Notes: generated by a model from the sequence alone, not told the origin. A stretch of 64,000 bases of DNA from Saprospiraceae bacterium (GCA_020631355.1 JAHDHL010000001.1:173616-237615), one strand, 5' to 3'. Counted from the first letter of the stretch, positions 26,354-36,492 are shown. A program made the numbers and translations.

Positions 26354-27274
26354 TTATTTGATTTGAACCACGACCCGTCGATTTTTAGAACGGGATGGTT
26401 CGGAATCGTTAGGGTAAGCGGGGTTCTTTTCTCCATCGGATGCAGTTGCAATATTTGTTTCAACACCCAATTTTTGGAAATACTTCCTGACACTTCTTGC
26501 TCTTTCCTTACCCAATTTCAGGTTGTATGAATCGGAACCTTTATCGCAGGTATGTCCCGTAAGCAATAGGGACTTATCCGTTTCTTCCTCCAGATAAATC
26601 TTTACTGAATCCGCATAAGCTATGAATGCAGGTCCTGGTTTGAATTTTGCGGAATTATATGCAAAATTCGCATCGGAGAAAGACATATTCATGAAGCTGA
26701 ATTCTTGTCCACCCTGGTCATATTCATCGGGATTTTCGGCATCGTCATCCACTTCATTATTATTGTCAGCCAATGCGCTATCACCGAAACAATTGAATGA
26801 TACAGGATAATCCAGACTGGCTCCCTCTGCTAGTAGATTATGGTCTAATCTTATCCGTGATTTATCTATCCCAGCTTTTACCAATAGCTCCCGCACTGCA
26901 TCTGCCCTAGCTACACCGAGAATTTCAATAAAACCATATCTAGCGGTAGAGTCCACCTCGGATGGAAGATAATTCCCCGTAAGGGTCATCGTCTTACCAG
27001 GATTCTGCTTGAGGTAGTCAGCTACCTTTTGGATGAACTCCCGATTATTATCGTTTAGGATGGGAGTGGCAGACTTGGAATCGAATTTGAGTTGTTGGTA
27101 TCCCTCAATTACATTCTTTCCATTATCTACCAAATTGAGGGTTTGGGCCCTGATATCTTCCTCTACCTGTTCTACCTGGTACTTGCATTCATTTCTAATC
27201 TTGCAGACATAGTACCATCTACAGAAGAACAGCCAGCATAGGAATATCAACAAGCCTATGATCAAGGTTCTCAT
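26354..27274 (-). CDS. OmpA-family protein with tandem OmpA-like domains
   Basis: 306-residue envelope protein: an N-terminal membrane anchor (MRTLIIGLLIFLCWLFFC), then a degenerate OmpA-like module (about 60-155; MTLTGNY, GVARADAVRELLVKAGI), an acidic linker (NEVDDDAENPDEYDQ), and a canonical OmpA C-terminal domain (about 190-306) with NSAKFKPGP, LLTGHTCDKGSDSYN, LGKERARSVRKYF and SRSKNRRVVVQIK. The anchor is a helix rather than a lipobox, so it probably sits in the inner membrane and reaches to peptidoglycan. It is the upstream member of a two-gene unit with the coiled-coil/HhH protein. Confidence 0.85.
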   Translation of the reverse strand: MRTLIIGLLIFLCWLFFCRWYYVCKIRNECKYQVEQVEEDIRAQTLNLVDNGKNVIEGYQQLKFDSKSATPILNDNNREFIQKVADYLKQNPGKTMTLTGNYLPSEVDSTARYGFIEILGVARADAVRELLVKAGIDKSRIRLDHNLLAEGASLDYPVSFNCFGDSALADNNNEVDDDAENPDEYDQGGQEFSFMNMSFSDANFAYNSAKFKPGPAFIAYADSVKIYLEEETDKSLLLTGHTCDKGSDSYNLKLGKERARSVRKYFQKLGVETNIATASDGEKNPAYPNDSEPSRSKNRRVVVQIK

Positions 27275-27600
27275 TCAGTGTGATGTTTTATGATTAAAAT
27301 AAGGATTTTAAAAATAGAAAATAACAATAATTATTCATAAGAAGAATAAGATATTTCCAACTATTGGACGCATAATCTTTGATTTGTAACTGTGACACCT
27401 ATTTTTCATTAAAAAAAATTGCATTTATTTTTAATCGACCATGAAGTCCGATTGTTTTTCATCTTTTCCACCAACCCTGAAAACCTAATTATTAATGAGG
27501 ACGATTTAATGATTAGTTGGAGATATTTATTGTCTTTTGGTTTATAATTATTCCTATTAAAAAAGCGTGAATTCATAAAAAGGATGTAGTATTGTAACAT
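27275..27600. other. AT-rich intergenic region between divergent genes
   Basis: 326 bases between the OmpA-like gene and aroA, very AT-rich, with no plausible ORF or structured RNA. It presumably holds both promoters, but I see only imperfect -7 matches. Confidence 0.5.
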
Positions 27601-28857
27601 ATGGAAAATGTCATTACAATTCATAAAAAAAATCGGGTTATCCAAGGAGAAATCACACTTCCCGGTTCCAAGAGTATTGCCAATCGGTCATTGATTATCC
27701 GTGCACTTTGCAAGGAGGATTTCGAGATAGAAAATCTTTCTTCTGCCAAGGATACCCAAACCCTGATTGCATTATTGGGTAGTGATGATTCCATTTTGGA
27801 TACAGGACCAGCGGGAACCACATTCCGGTTCATGACTGCCTATCTGAGTCTTCAAAAAGGAACCCAAATCCTCACGGGTTCCGAACGGATGAAACAACGT
27901 CCTATTGGTGTTTTGGTGGAGGCCCTAAAAACATTGGGTGCGGATATTGAATACATGGAAAATGAGGGTTATCCTCCACTTAGGATTCATGAAGCCAAAC
28001 AAATGGGTGCTGCCAACGAAATCCATATGGCTGCGGATATCAGTAGCCAATATATTTCGGCCCTCTTGATGATTGCCCCCACACTCCCTAACGGTTTAAC
28101 CATCCATTTTAAGGGAGAACCGGTTTCATTGCCATATATCAGAATGACACTCCGAATGATGGAATATTTTGGTATTGAATCCAAGGAACACGGTCATTCT
28201 ATTCAAGTATCATCGGGAGCATACCGTGCCCGTCCTTTCAAGGTAGAAGCAGATTGGTCTGCGGCGTCTTATTATTATTCCTTGGCGGCATTGGCCGAGG
28301 AAAGCGACATCCAAGTCAATGGACTTTTTGAAGATAGTCTGCAGGGTGATTCTGTGATATCAGAAATCAGTCAATTCTTTGGTTTACAAACCTTTTATAA
28401 TGAAAAAGGTATTCGGATAATCAAGACGAAAAGGATGCCCACACCCCATTTGGAATATGATTTTACGGAATGCCCGGATATTGCACAAACCGTAGCTGCG
28501 ATGTGCGGCGGATTGGGTATGACAGGACATTTTACAGGTTTGAAAACCCTTAGAATCAAGGAGACAGACCGTATTGATGCCATGCGGGATGAATTGGCCA
28601 AGGTTGGCGTAACGGTAACGCCACTGGACTTGGATAATGACCAAGGCATGCAAATCAAGGGACAGGCCAGGGTTAATAATCCTATTTTTGAAACTTATGA
28701 AGACCACCGGATGGCCATGGCCTTGGCTCCACTGGCCCAACTAGGCTACCTCCGAATAAAGGAACCGGAAGTCGTAAAGAAATCCTATCCTGAATTCTGG
28801 AAAGACTTGGGTTTACTTGGTTTTGAAATAGAAACCGAAAGTGGTTTATCTGACTAA
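27601..28857 (+). CDS. aroA: 3-phosphoshikimate 1-carboxyvinyltransferase (EPSP synthase)
   Basis: Sixth step of the shikimate pathway, joining phosphoenolpyruvate to shikimate-3-phosphate. 418 residues, with GSKSIANRSLIIRAL for S3P binding, GPAGTTFRFMTAYL (the usual NAGTA loop appears as GPAGT), KETDRIDAM near the active site and YEDHRMAMALAP. Other aro genes are not adjacent. The 3' end overlaps the convergent T9SS adhesin-like gene by 12 bases, leaving no room for an intrinsic terminator. Confidence 0.95.
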   Translation: MENVITIHKKNRVIQGEITLPGSKSIANRSLIIRALCKEDFEIENLSSAKDTQTLIALLGSDDSILDTGPAGTTFRFMTAYLSLQKGTQILTGSERMKQRPIGVLVEALKTLGADIEYMENEGYPPLRIHEAKQMGAANEIHMAADISSQYISALLMIAPTLPNGLTIHFKGEPVSLPYIRMTLRMMEYFGIESKEHGHSIQVSSGAYRARPFKVEADWSAASYYYSLAALAEESDIQVNGLFEDSLQGDSVISEISQFFGLQTFYNEKGIRIIKTKRMPTPHLEYDFTECPDIAQTVAAMCGGLGMTGHFTGLKTLRIKETDRIDAMRDELAKVGVTVTPLDLDNDQGMQIKGQARVNNPIFETYEDHRMAMALAPLAQLGYLRIKEPEVVKKSYPEFWKDLGLLGFEIETESGLSD

Positions 28858-30771
28858 GGTGAGATCTCCCTTGAACAATTCCGCCCTACCATTCTTAGTG
28901 ATATTGAAAAAATAGGCATACACTCCGGACGGAGCCTCCTTGCCATTTACCCTACCATTCCAACCACGGTTGAATTCCAAGGAGGAGTAGTTTCCGTCCC
29001 TGAACATCAGGCTGCCCCAACGGTCAAAAACACGGAAATCCGTAATCATGATTTCACTAGGTGAATACAATTGGAAGATATCATTGTAACCATCTTCATT
29101 GGGTGTGAACGTATTGGGAATATAGATACCACAAGGATCCGTAATACTCACAGGAAACGGCCCCAAGGCACAATCCTCACCTGTGGTTATATTGATTTCA
29201 TAGTTACCTGCCCCTAGATTCCCAAAAACACCTGAAGCATTCTGACTCCCATTCAAATCATAAAGAATTGCCTGATTACCGGCCTCGGCATCCACTTCAA
29301 TCATCCCATTCACTTCCCCGCAATCAGAGGGCATGGTTTCGATACCATTCAATATCAAAGCCTCACTCATCCCTACCATCACATCCTCCTGCACCAGACA
29401 ATCATTTTCATCCTTTACGAAAAGGGTATAATTTCCTCCTGCAAGGTTAGCGAACTGATTTCCTGTCGAAAAGTCAATATTGTCCAGACTGAAAAAAGCA
29501 GCATTACCATTATCATTCACATTTATCTGGATGGTTCCATTACTTTGTCCGCAGGTGGTATTTCCTATCACCACATCCACAATTTCCACTGGAGGTATTT
29601 CGGCTATCGTTGCATTAGCGATTGTGGTACAACCACTATTATCTGTGATGGTAATCATGTACGTAGCAGGCGGTAGGTCATCGAATTGATTATTCGAATC
29701 AAAAGTACTCCCATCCAGACTGAACTGTAATCCTCCATCCTGACTTTCCGCCACAACGGTTATGGAACCATTGGTTTCCCCACAGGAAACATTATCCACG
29801 ATAACATCCTGTATGAGGATATTATTCGCAGGAGATGCAGTAAAGGAGGTTGTGAGAGTACAGCCGCCGATATCTGTTAAAAGTACGGTATAATCCCCAA
29901 AGGGAAGGTTATCAAAAACCCCAGAATTTTGAGGGGGTTGGTTATTGATACTGTAAGTCAAACCGCCATTCACACTATTGGCAGAAATCGTAACATCTGC
30001 GGAAGAATCACCACAATCTGTCTGAATATCAACATCCGTTACCTCAATAAAAATTTCGGATGCATTGAATTCGAATTCACTGGACCCTCCATATATCTGA
30101 TGCGGAACCGTACAAACGAAATTGAAGGCTTGGTTTTCCCAATCTATTTCATAAATCCGTGAGGAATTATCATTGGATATGGCATAGGTCTGTACCGTAC
30201 ATCCATCCACTGCACTCACGATACCGAATATCGTTGCATTCGATGAGGAAAAATCAATGAACACACTATTATTTGCAGGGTTATCGGGATCTATCCTGAC
30301 CATGGTATTATCCGTGGTAGCCATATACATATCCCCTTGGTAGAATGTCAGGTCACCTGATGCATCAAAGCCCATATTGGGATAAGTGAGACTGGTATTG
30401 GTATTCGGATTATAGGATGCCAAACTACCATTTCCGGATGCTCCGAAAATCGTACCCTGAGCATCAGCTGTCAGGGCATAATACTGGCTACCCGGAAAAC
30501 TGGAAACCAAATTTGTATTCCCTGTGGTTGTATTGATTTGGAAAAGTTGTCCATTCGATTTTACGGCGTACAAGAATCCATTGGGATGCTGCGCAATATC
30601 CGTATAGGAACCGATACCAATTACAGTACTTGTGGTACAACCATTGATATCCAATGCTATTAAATTACCATCACTATTATTGGCTAAAAAATTCTGGGCA
30701 GAACTAGAAAAGGACAACAGTATCAGAGGGCAACACAACAGCCAGCATATGTAATCATTGGGCTTCATCAT
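28846..30771 (-). CDS. secreted protein with four SprB repeats and T9SS type B sorting domain
   Basis: 641-residue extracellular protein. Signal peptide 1-26. An N-terminal beta-propeller-like region (about 28-240) is followed by four SprB-type repeats at about 246-312, 322-388, 398-465 and 476-542, each with C-G-x-x-NG near its start and GxY at its end. The gliding-motility-associated C-terminal domain (549-641) has FTPNEDGYNDIFQ, FDRWGSLMF and GVYAYFF. SprB is the gliding adhesin of flavobacteria, but at this size a surface adhesin role is only inferred. Two start codons are in tandem (30771, 30768). A -7 box ends so close to them that the mRNA may be leaderless. Confidence 0.9.
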   Translation of the reverse strand: MMKPNDYICWLLCCPLILLSFSSSAQNFLANNSDGNLIALDINGCTTSTVIGIGSYTDIAQHPNGFLYAVKSNGQLFQINTTTGNTNLVSSFPGSQYYALTADAQGTIFGASGNGSLASYNPNTNTSLTYPNMGFDASGDLTFYQGDMYMATTDNTMVRIDPDNPANNSVFIDFSSSNATIFGIVSAVDGCTVQTYAISNDNSSRIYEIDWENQAFNFVCTVPHQIYGGSSEFEFNASEIFIEVTDVDIQTDCGDSSADVTISANSVNGGLTYSINNQPPQNSGVFDNLPFGDYTVLLTDIGGCTLTTSFTASPANNILIQDVIVDNVSCGETNGSITVVAESQDGGLQFSLDGSTFDSNNQFDDLPPATYMITITDNSGCTTIANATIAEIPPVEIVDVVIGNTTCGQSNGTIQINVNDNGNAAFFSLDNIDFSTGNQFANLAGGNYTLFVKDENDCLVQEDVMVGMSEALILNGIETMPSDCGEVNGMIEVDAEAGNQAILYDLNGSQNASGVFGNLGAGNYEINITTGEDCALGPFPVSITDPCGIYIPNTFTPNEDGYNDIFQLYSPSEIMITDFRVFDRWGSLMFRDGNYSSLEFNRGWNGRVNGKEAPSGVYAYFFNITKNGRAELFKGDLTLVR

Positions 30772-30775
30772 GGCA

Positions 30776-30783
30776 CAAAAATA
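30776..30783 (-). promoter_or_regulatory. candidate -7 promoter box at the SprB-repeat gene
   Basis: TATTTTTG on the minus strand, ending 5 bases before the first ATG. Transcription would begin at or next to the start codon. Confidence 0.45.
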
Positions 30784-30850
30784 CGCTTATTTTCATACCC
30801 AAGATAGATTTAACGTTGTCGTCTATTATCGAAGCAGTTGGATATTGGTC

Positions 30851-32140
30851 CTAAAAAATACCATTCAAGGGTTGGAAATTACCTTTTAGTACCTGATGGC
30901 TCAATGCTGCATTCGCTCCCAAACCATGCTGAAGTACCGTTGAATAAACGGTTCTGAAGTCTATATCATACTTAACATTACCATTGGCATCCAAATCCCT
31001 TAGATTCATTGGATCACCGATAATGGCACTTCCTCCTAATGCCGTACCGAATAACATCATGGGAGCAGCTGTGCCATGATCCGTTCCCTCGGAACCATTC
31101 TCCTCCAATCGTCTACCGAATTCGGAATAGGTCATGACAACTACCTCGTCCTGTAGATTCATTTTGGACAAATCCTCATAGAATGCGTGAATGGCCTGCG
31201 CTAATTCCTGTAATAATGTGCGATGCTTCCACGATTGTTCGGAATGGGTATCAAAATCGCCATGAGACACCCTATAAACCCTTGTTCCCAAACCACCCTT
31301 GATGTACTTGGCTACCTGTCTCAAATGATGAGTAATATCATTCCTGAAGTACTTTCCTTGGTTTTTTCCTTTCAAGTAGGCTTGCTTGATACTCTTGGAA
31401 TAGTCAATAGCTGAGTTGGTCACCGAACGAATGAAATCCAATTCCTTACCATATAAGGAATCCTCATTGGACAAATCGAATCTGAATGCATCTTCCGTAG
31501 CATCGAATAATTCCGTAGGTGCTTTCACATTCAAGGATTGAGGCATGGCCTTTCCCTCGAAAAGCTGGCTTCCCTCCTCGGCTATTTCCATAGCCTTGGG
31601 GATTCCCTTAGGGTTATCAACAGTTTCAAAATACCGACCCAACCAACCAGAATCCAAAAACTCATTGGCACTTGATGATGTGGACCATACATCCTTGGAC
31701 CTGAAATGAGACAATGAGGATTCGGGATATCCTACACCATTAATCACTTTCATCATTCCTTTATCCCAGAGTGATTTCAGTGGTTTCAATGCAGGGTGCA
31801 ACCCATACTCCTTAGTCAACCCTACAGTCTGGTGCTTAGGAATATGTAATCTTTTTCTTTTGGATTTGTAATGATCGAAGTCATACAGAGGTATCAAGGT
31901 ATTCAATCCATCATTTCCACCTTCCAATTCAATAAGAACAATAATCTTATTGCTTCCCTTGGAACTCATCTTATTCCTGGCATAGGCTGACGCAATAGGA
32001 AGTTGTGATAGAAAAAAAGATGCACCTGCCATAAGGGAAGAAGTCTTTAGAAAACTTCTTCTGGACCAGACCTGATGGTCCTTTTCATGTGCGGAGGCAT
32101 CGCTGAGATCCAGTCCCTTTCTTTTCTTGTGTTCACACAT
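30851..32140 (-). CDS. DUF1501 domain protein, Tat-exported
   Basis: 429-residue protein of the DUF1501 family, related to sulfatase/phosphatase folds. The N-terminal twin-arginine signal WSRRSFLKTSSLMAGASFF (residues about 25-50) implies folded export. Family landmarks include IVLIELEGGNDGLNTLIPLYD, HGDFDTHSEQSWKHRTLL and VVMTYSEFGRR near the C-terminus with EGTDHGTAAPMM. It lies 11 bases after the DUF1800 gene; the two families are commonly paired, but their function is not established. No lipobox. Confidence 0.9.
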   Translation of the reverse strand: MCEHKKRKGLDLSDASAHEKDHQVWSRRSFLKTSSLMAGASFFLSQLPIASAYARNKMSSKGSNKIIVLIELEGGNDGLNTLIPLYDFDHYKSKRKRLHIPKHQTVGLTKEYGLHPALKPLKSLWDKGMMKVINGVGYPESSLSHFRSKDVWSTSSSANEFLDSGWLGRYFETVDNPKGIPKAMEIAEEGSQLFEGKAMPQSLNVKAPTELFDATEDAFRFDLSNEDSLYGKELDFIRSVTNSAIDYSKSIKQAYLKGKNQGKYFRNDITHHLRQVAKYIKGGLGTRVYRVSHGDFDTHSEQSWKHRTLLQELAQAIHAFYEDLSKMNLQDEVVVMTYSEFGRRLEENGSEGTDHGTAAPMMLFGTALGGSAIIGDPMNLRDLDANGNVKYDIDFRTVYSTVLQHGLGANAALSHQVLKGNFQPLNGIF

Positions 32141-32151
32141 ATTCAGCGGTT

Positions 32152-33600
32152 TTAGCAGACATGAAATTCAGGTAATCTGATGAGATAATGGATTAACATT
32201 GCAATTTGCCAATGGGTATCCTCCCTATCCAAATTCCACCAACCATTCTCAAAAAGTTCCTCATCCCATTCTCCCTTGAACTGTTTGACAGCCCTTTCCA
32301 ATTCATTGGGTTGAGAAAGACCCAAAGGAAGAAAGTAATCTATAATGGCAAGGCATATAATTTCGGGATTATGCTTTTCGTCTGTAAGTTGGTCGGCAAC
32401 TCCCATGAGCCATTCCCTGAAGTTGGACTTATCCCCATATTGATACAATATACCACTCAACACTTCCCATCGCCGGGTCAGGCGGGTTGAATTAATCCAG
32501 TTTCTCTGACCTTTCCATCCTGCGACATTGGGAGGGGAAAACAATGCCTGTCCAGTATAGTAGGCGCTTTCGAAAATTTCATAGAAATACTCCTCTTTCT
32601 TGATTTCCATACCCAATTCATTCAGGAATGTGAGGTATAGTTCATAAGGACTCTTGATTTTTGTTCCTTGGATGCTTTCATCGTAAAACCTAGGGTGTTT
32701 CAATAGTACCCTGAACACAGGGGCCAGTTCGAAATCATGTTCAATCATGGCCTTAGCCATCTTCTGAACCACATCCTCATCTATTTGGAAACAAGCAAAT
32801 TCCTTATAAATCGTTCGGGATATATATTCGGCAATTTCCCTACCTCTTTCTTCGAATAATAATTCGATGACATCATCGTATGTCCAATTACCCTTTTTAC
32901 CAAAAATGGTTTTCGCACCATTATCGTGGAGTTCATCATTAAAGGCCACCTCATTCCAATCCTCTACGGTATATCCTGTGAATGCCCTTGCTATTTCTCG
33001 GATATCCTCTTGGGTATAACCGTTGTCCCGTCCTAAAGTAAAGAGTTCTAATAGCTCCCTTGCATAATTCTCATTAGGCTGTTCCTTATTATTGGCCTCA
33101 CCATTGAGGTACATGAGCATAGCGGGAGTCAGTCCTATCCGGATTACCATTTCCCTAAAATTCCCTAGTGCAAATTCTTGGAGAATACGATGGTATTGAT
33201 ACAACATCTGAGGACTCACATAATGCCAATAGGATGTAACGAAGTGATTAGACCAAAATAACACCAGTTTCCCTCTGAAGCCATCATCAAACATCCCTTT
33301 GACTGTTTCTATGGTCCATTCCCTTGTGTGTTGGTCTATAAGTTTCTCATTCTCCTTACCGTTGGATAGTTGATATTTTTTCTCACTCCAATTGTACCAT
33401 CTGGGCCTCTTGGATAGAGGTAATCCCAAGGTTTCATCAATGATATCATCGACAATTTGTTCGGGTGAAGACTCCGTCTTATCCACATACTCTTGGTAGG
33501 GTAAGCCAAAAGCGACCCTCCTGTAGAGGTATTGTACCATTTTCACATTCCATTCCTTGGGTAGGGACGAAGATTCATATTGTGGTAATGAATGGGTCAT
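32152..33600 (-). CDS. DUF1800 domain protein
   Basis: 482-residue protein of the DUF1800 family, found next to DUF1501 in many bacteria. Family features seen: LYRRVAFGLPYQEYVD near the N-terminus, FWSNHFVTS, NGEANNKEQPNENYARELLE (the usual N-E-N-x-A-R-E-L-x-E block), LFTLG.DNGYTQEDI and SPPNVAGWKGQRNWINS. There is no obvious signal peptide, unlike many relatives that carry one. First gene of a two-gene operon with DUF1501; a -7 box lies upstream at 33629-33636. The function is unknown. Confidence 0.9.
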   Translation of the reverse strand: MTHSLPQYESSSLPKEWNVKMVQYLYRRVAFGLPYQEYVDKTESSPEQIVDDIIDETLGLPLSKRPRWYNWSEKKYQLSNGKENEKLIDQHTREWTIETVKGMFDDGFRGKLVLFWSNHFVTSYWHYVSPQMLYQYHRILQEFALGNFREMVIRIGLTPAMLMYLNGEANNKEQPNENYARELLELFTLGRDNGYTQEDIREIARAFTGYTVEDWNEVAFNDELHDNGAKTIFGKKGNWTYDDVIELLFEERGREIAEYISRTIYKEFACFQIDEDVVQKMAKAMIEHDFELAPVFRVLLKHPRFYDESIQGTKIKSPYELYLTFLNELGMEIKKEEYFYEIFESAYYTGQALFSPPNVAGWKGQRNWINSTRLTRRWEVLSGILYQYGDKSNFREWLMGVADQLTDEKHNPEIICLAIIDYFLPLGLSQPNELERAVKQFKGEWDEELFENGWWNLDREDTHWQIAMLIHYLIRLPEFHVC

Positions 33601-33628
33601 GCAGCGTTAATTATACTTCATTAACGAG

Positions 33629-33636
33629 CAAAAATA
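33629..33636 (-). promoter_or_regulatory. candidate -7 promoter box of the DUF1800-DUF1501 operon
   Basis: TATTTTTG on the minus strand, about 28 bases before the DUF1800 start. Confidence 0.45.
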
Positions 33637-33698
33637 TGACCATTATTTCGGCATGTTGATAACTTGTAGGCAAGTGACGGGTTTCTGGGTATCAAACC

Positions 33699-34694
33699 TT
33701 ATTTACTGAAGTCAATTTCTGTATTATCCCCAATGTTCAGACTCTGCCTGAATCCTTTGATTGACGTATCATTACCTATAACAGACTCCTTTAATACGAT
33801 TTCCTCAATCTTGGCATAGTTCCCAATAATGGATTCGCTGACTACAGAATGGCTGATGATGGTATTGTCTCCTATTGTAACATGGGGACCAATGATTGAA
33901 TTCGATATATCACAATTCTTTCCGATAGCGACCGGATGAATGATAATGGTATCAAAATTAGAACCCAAATCCTCAGAAGCAAATCCCTCTTTCTTGAGCA
34001 ACATTGCGTTGGTATTGAGTAATACCTCCTTTTTGCCACAGTCATACCAATTATTAATGGTAATGGGAGTAAAATCCACTCCTTGCTCAATCATCCTCAT
34101 GAGGGCATCCGTCAATTGGTATTCATCATTGGTTCTGATATCATTACTTACCAAATGTTCCAATGATTCCAATAGGATATTCACCTCCCTTATCTTATAG
34201 AGCCCTACGAGTGCCATATTGGATTTAGGAATCTTGGGTTTCTCCACCATCCTAGTTACTTTCCCCTCTGATAATTCCGCTACACCGAATTCCCTTGGAT
34301 TATCTACTCGTCTGACTCCGACACAGGATGTTTCTGTATGTATGAAGTGGTTGAGGTCCGTATCATAGATGGTATCACCGAGGATAATAAACAATTCATC
34401 TACTCCGACCAAGCTTTTCCTTGCAGTCCAAATAGCATGTCCCAAGCCCAGACGATTTTCCTGAACCACGAATTCCTTATTCAACTCAGGATAACGTTTT
34501 TCAAGATAAAGTCGGATTTTTTCTCCGAGGTGACCTATTACAAATACGAAATCCGTAATCCCATCCTCCACCAGTCTATCTATGATAAAGGAAATAATAG
34601 GCTTTCCAGCCACAGGGATAAGAGGCTTAGGCTGTGTATAGGTATGTGGACGAAGTCTTGTACCTACTCCTGCTACTGGAATGATTACTTTCAT
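33699..34694 (-). CDS. sugar-phosphate nucleotidyltransferase
   Basis: 331-residue NTP-transferase forming a nucleotide sugar from NTP and sugar-1-phosphate. The N-terminus has MKVIIPVAGVGTRLRPHTYT and QPKPLIPVAGKPII, the dinucleotide and Mg-binding loops. The C-terminal third is a left-handed beta-helix (repeats such as IIGPHVTIGDN, SVVSESIIGNYAKIEE). The N-terminus resembles glucose-1-phosphate thymidylyl-/uridylyltransferases or mannose-1-phosphate guanylyltransferases; the sugar cannot be assigned. It could feed surface-polysaccharide synthesis, but is not adjacent to those genes. Confidence 0.88.
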   Translation of the reverse strand: MKVIIPVAGVGTRLRPHTYTQPKPLIPVAGKPIISFIIDRLVEDGITDFVFVIGHLGEKIRLYLEKRYPELNKEFVVQENRLGLGHAIWTARKSLVGVDELFIILGDTIYDTDLNHFIHTETSCVGVRRVDNPREFGVAELSEGKVTRMVEKPKIPKSNMALVGLYKIREVNILLESLEHLVSNDIRTNDEYQLTDALMRMIEQGVDFTPITINNWYDCGKKEVLLNTNAMLLKKEGFASEDLGSNFDTIIIHPVAIGKNCDISNSIIGPHVTIGDNTIISHSVVSESIIGNYAKIEEIVLKESVIGNDTSIKGFRQSLNIGDNTEIDFSK

Positions 34695-34762
34695 ACTATA
34701 AAGGTAAGCAGCATTTTGATTTATTGTGGGTTAATTTTAAATATAAACTTAGTCCGTCGTGT

Positions 34763-36214
34763 TTAATACTTGATACAAACATTCTTGGGTTCGGTGAAGA
34801 AGCGAAGTGCTTCCAAGCCTCCCTCTCTACCCACGCCAGAGTGTTTCACTCCTCCGAAAGGAGTTCTCAAATCCCTCAACAACCAACAATTCACCCATAC
34901 AACCCCGGATTGTAATTGCTCTGCAACCCGATTGGCCCTTGTGATATCCTTGGTCCATACCGTAGCAGACAATCCATAATCAACAGAATTGGCATATTCC
35001 AATACTTCTTCCTCTGTGTCAAATGGTGTAATCGTTACCACGGGGCCAAAAATTTCTTCTTGGTTGGTCCTACAATAAGGCGATAGATTTTCTATGATGG
35101 CTGGTCTTAGATAATATCCATTCTCGAATTTCCCCTCTACCTCGACAGGCTTGCCACCACACAGGATTTCACCTCCCTCTACCTTGGCCAATTCAATATA
35201 ACTCATCACTTTTTCCATGTGGGACCGACTTACCAAAGCACCTAAATCCGTAATGGGTGAAAAAGGATCCCCAACCTTAAGAAATTGTGTTCTTTTTACG
35301 AATTCCTCCTTGAACTTCTCATAAATCGGACGCTCTACAAAAACCCTGGAGCCACACAAGCATATTTGTCCATTATTAGAAAATGATGATCTCAGAGTAT
35401 CGAATATCATCTTATCAAAATCACAATCAGCAAAAATGATATTCGGATTCTTACCTCCTAATTCCAATGATAACTTCTTGAACATTGGAGCAGCTATCCT
35501 TGCTATTTCCCTACCCGTACTTGTACCTCCGGTAAAGGAAATGGCCTTAATCTTCGGATGCTCCACAATCGCCTGCCCTGCTTTCGGTCCCAAGCCATGT
35601 ACGATATTCAGGACACCGGGCGGCACACCAGCTTCCTCACAGGCCTGTGCCAAAAGGAATGCTGTCATTGGTGTAATCTCAGATGGCTTTGCAATAACAC
35701 AATTCCCTGACGCCAATGCCGGTGCAATCTTCCAGGTAAAGAGATACAATGGGAGATTCCAAGGAGAAATACACCCAACAACACCTATCGGTTGGCGAAG
35801 GGTGAAATTAATCGCATTCTTCTCCATATGATGTGACTCCGAAGCAAAATGCATGATAGCCGTAGCAAAAAAACGAATATTGGCATGGGCCCTTGGAATA
35901 TCCACACTTTTGGACATTGTGATGGGTTTACCAGAATCCAAACTTTCAGCATAAGCAAAATCATCCAGATTCTGCTCGATGATATCTGCTAATCGAGTCA
36001 GTATCCTAAATCGTTTTTCCACACCACAAGTGGACCATTCCGGAAAAGCACGTTCGGCAGCCTCTACAGCCTTTTGTACATCAGAGGCATCAGAATCAGG
36101 TATATGTGAGTATACCTCGCCATTAGGAGGGCTGATATTATCTATGTAATTCCCAGAATCCGCAGGAACCAAAGCTCCTCCTATATAATTCTTGATGTAC
36201 TTAACTGGTTTCAT
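34763..36214 (-). CDS. aldehyde dehydrogenase, muconic-semialdehyde dehydrogenase-like
   Basis: NAD(P)-dependent aldehyde dehydrogenase, 483 residues from MKPVKYIKNYIGG. The catalytic pair is Glu251 in ELGGKNPNII and Cys285 in NNGQICLCGSR, with SFTGGTSTGREI for cofactor binding. The GQICLCGSR context resembles the ALDH8/2-aminomuconic or 2-hydroxymuconic semialdehyde dehydrogenases, so a tryptophan or aromatic catabolic role is possible. No pathway neighbours support this. The frame extends to an upstream ATG at 36259, but the added 15 residues do not fit the family. Confidence 0.88.
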   Translation of the reverse strand: MKPVKYIKNYIGGALVPADSGNYIDNISPPNGEVYSHIPDSDASDVQKAVEAAERAFPEWSTCGVEKRFRILTRLADIIEQNLDDFAYAESLDSGKPITMSKSVDIPRAHANIRFFATAIMHFASESHHMEKNAINFTLRQPIGVVGCISPWNLPLYLFTWKIAPALASGNCVIAKPSEITPMTAFLLAQACEEAGVPPGVLNIVHGLGPKAGQAIVEHPKIKAISFTGGTSTGREIARIAAPMFKKLSLELGGKNPNIIFADCDFDKMIFDTLRSSFSNNGQICLCGSRVFVERPIYEKFKEEFVKRTQFLKVGDPFSPITDLGALVSRSHMEKVMSYIELAKVEGGEILCGGKPVEVEGKFENGYYLRPAIIENLSPYCRTNQEEIFGPVVTITPFDTEEEVLEYANSVDYGLSATVWTKDITRANRVAEQLQSGVVWVNCWLLRDLRTPFGGVKHSGVGREGGLEALRFFTEPKNVCIKY

Positions 36215-36448
36215 TCTGATGATTTTAATACCAAGGGATAAAGTTAATCCATAAGACACCTTAATATATGTTTTTTATCCATAATGTTGCCATTGTCCAT
36301 TATGATTGGTTTATTACATGCAAAATAATATCCATCGTATGGAATCATTTCCAGATAGATATGGTTATGATTTGCGGAAACACATTGAATAGTTATTACA
36401 AGTCTTCAAATACAGGCCTTACAACCCTATATCTTCAAATACTGTTTG

Positions 36449-36456
36449 TATTTTTG
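36449..36456 (+). promoter_or_regulatory. candidate -7 promoter box of hflX
   Basis: TATTTTTG, 37 bases before the hflX ATG. Confidence 0.4.
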
Positions 36457-36492
36457 TAGACTTCAATCTTATCATAATCAAAATCAATAAGT

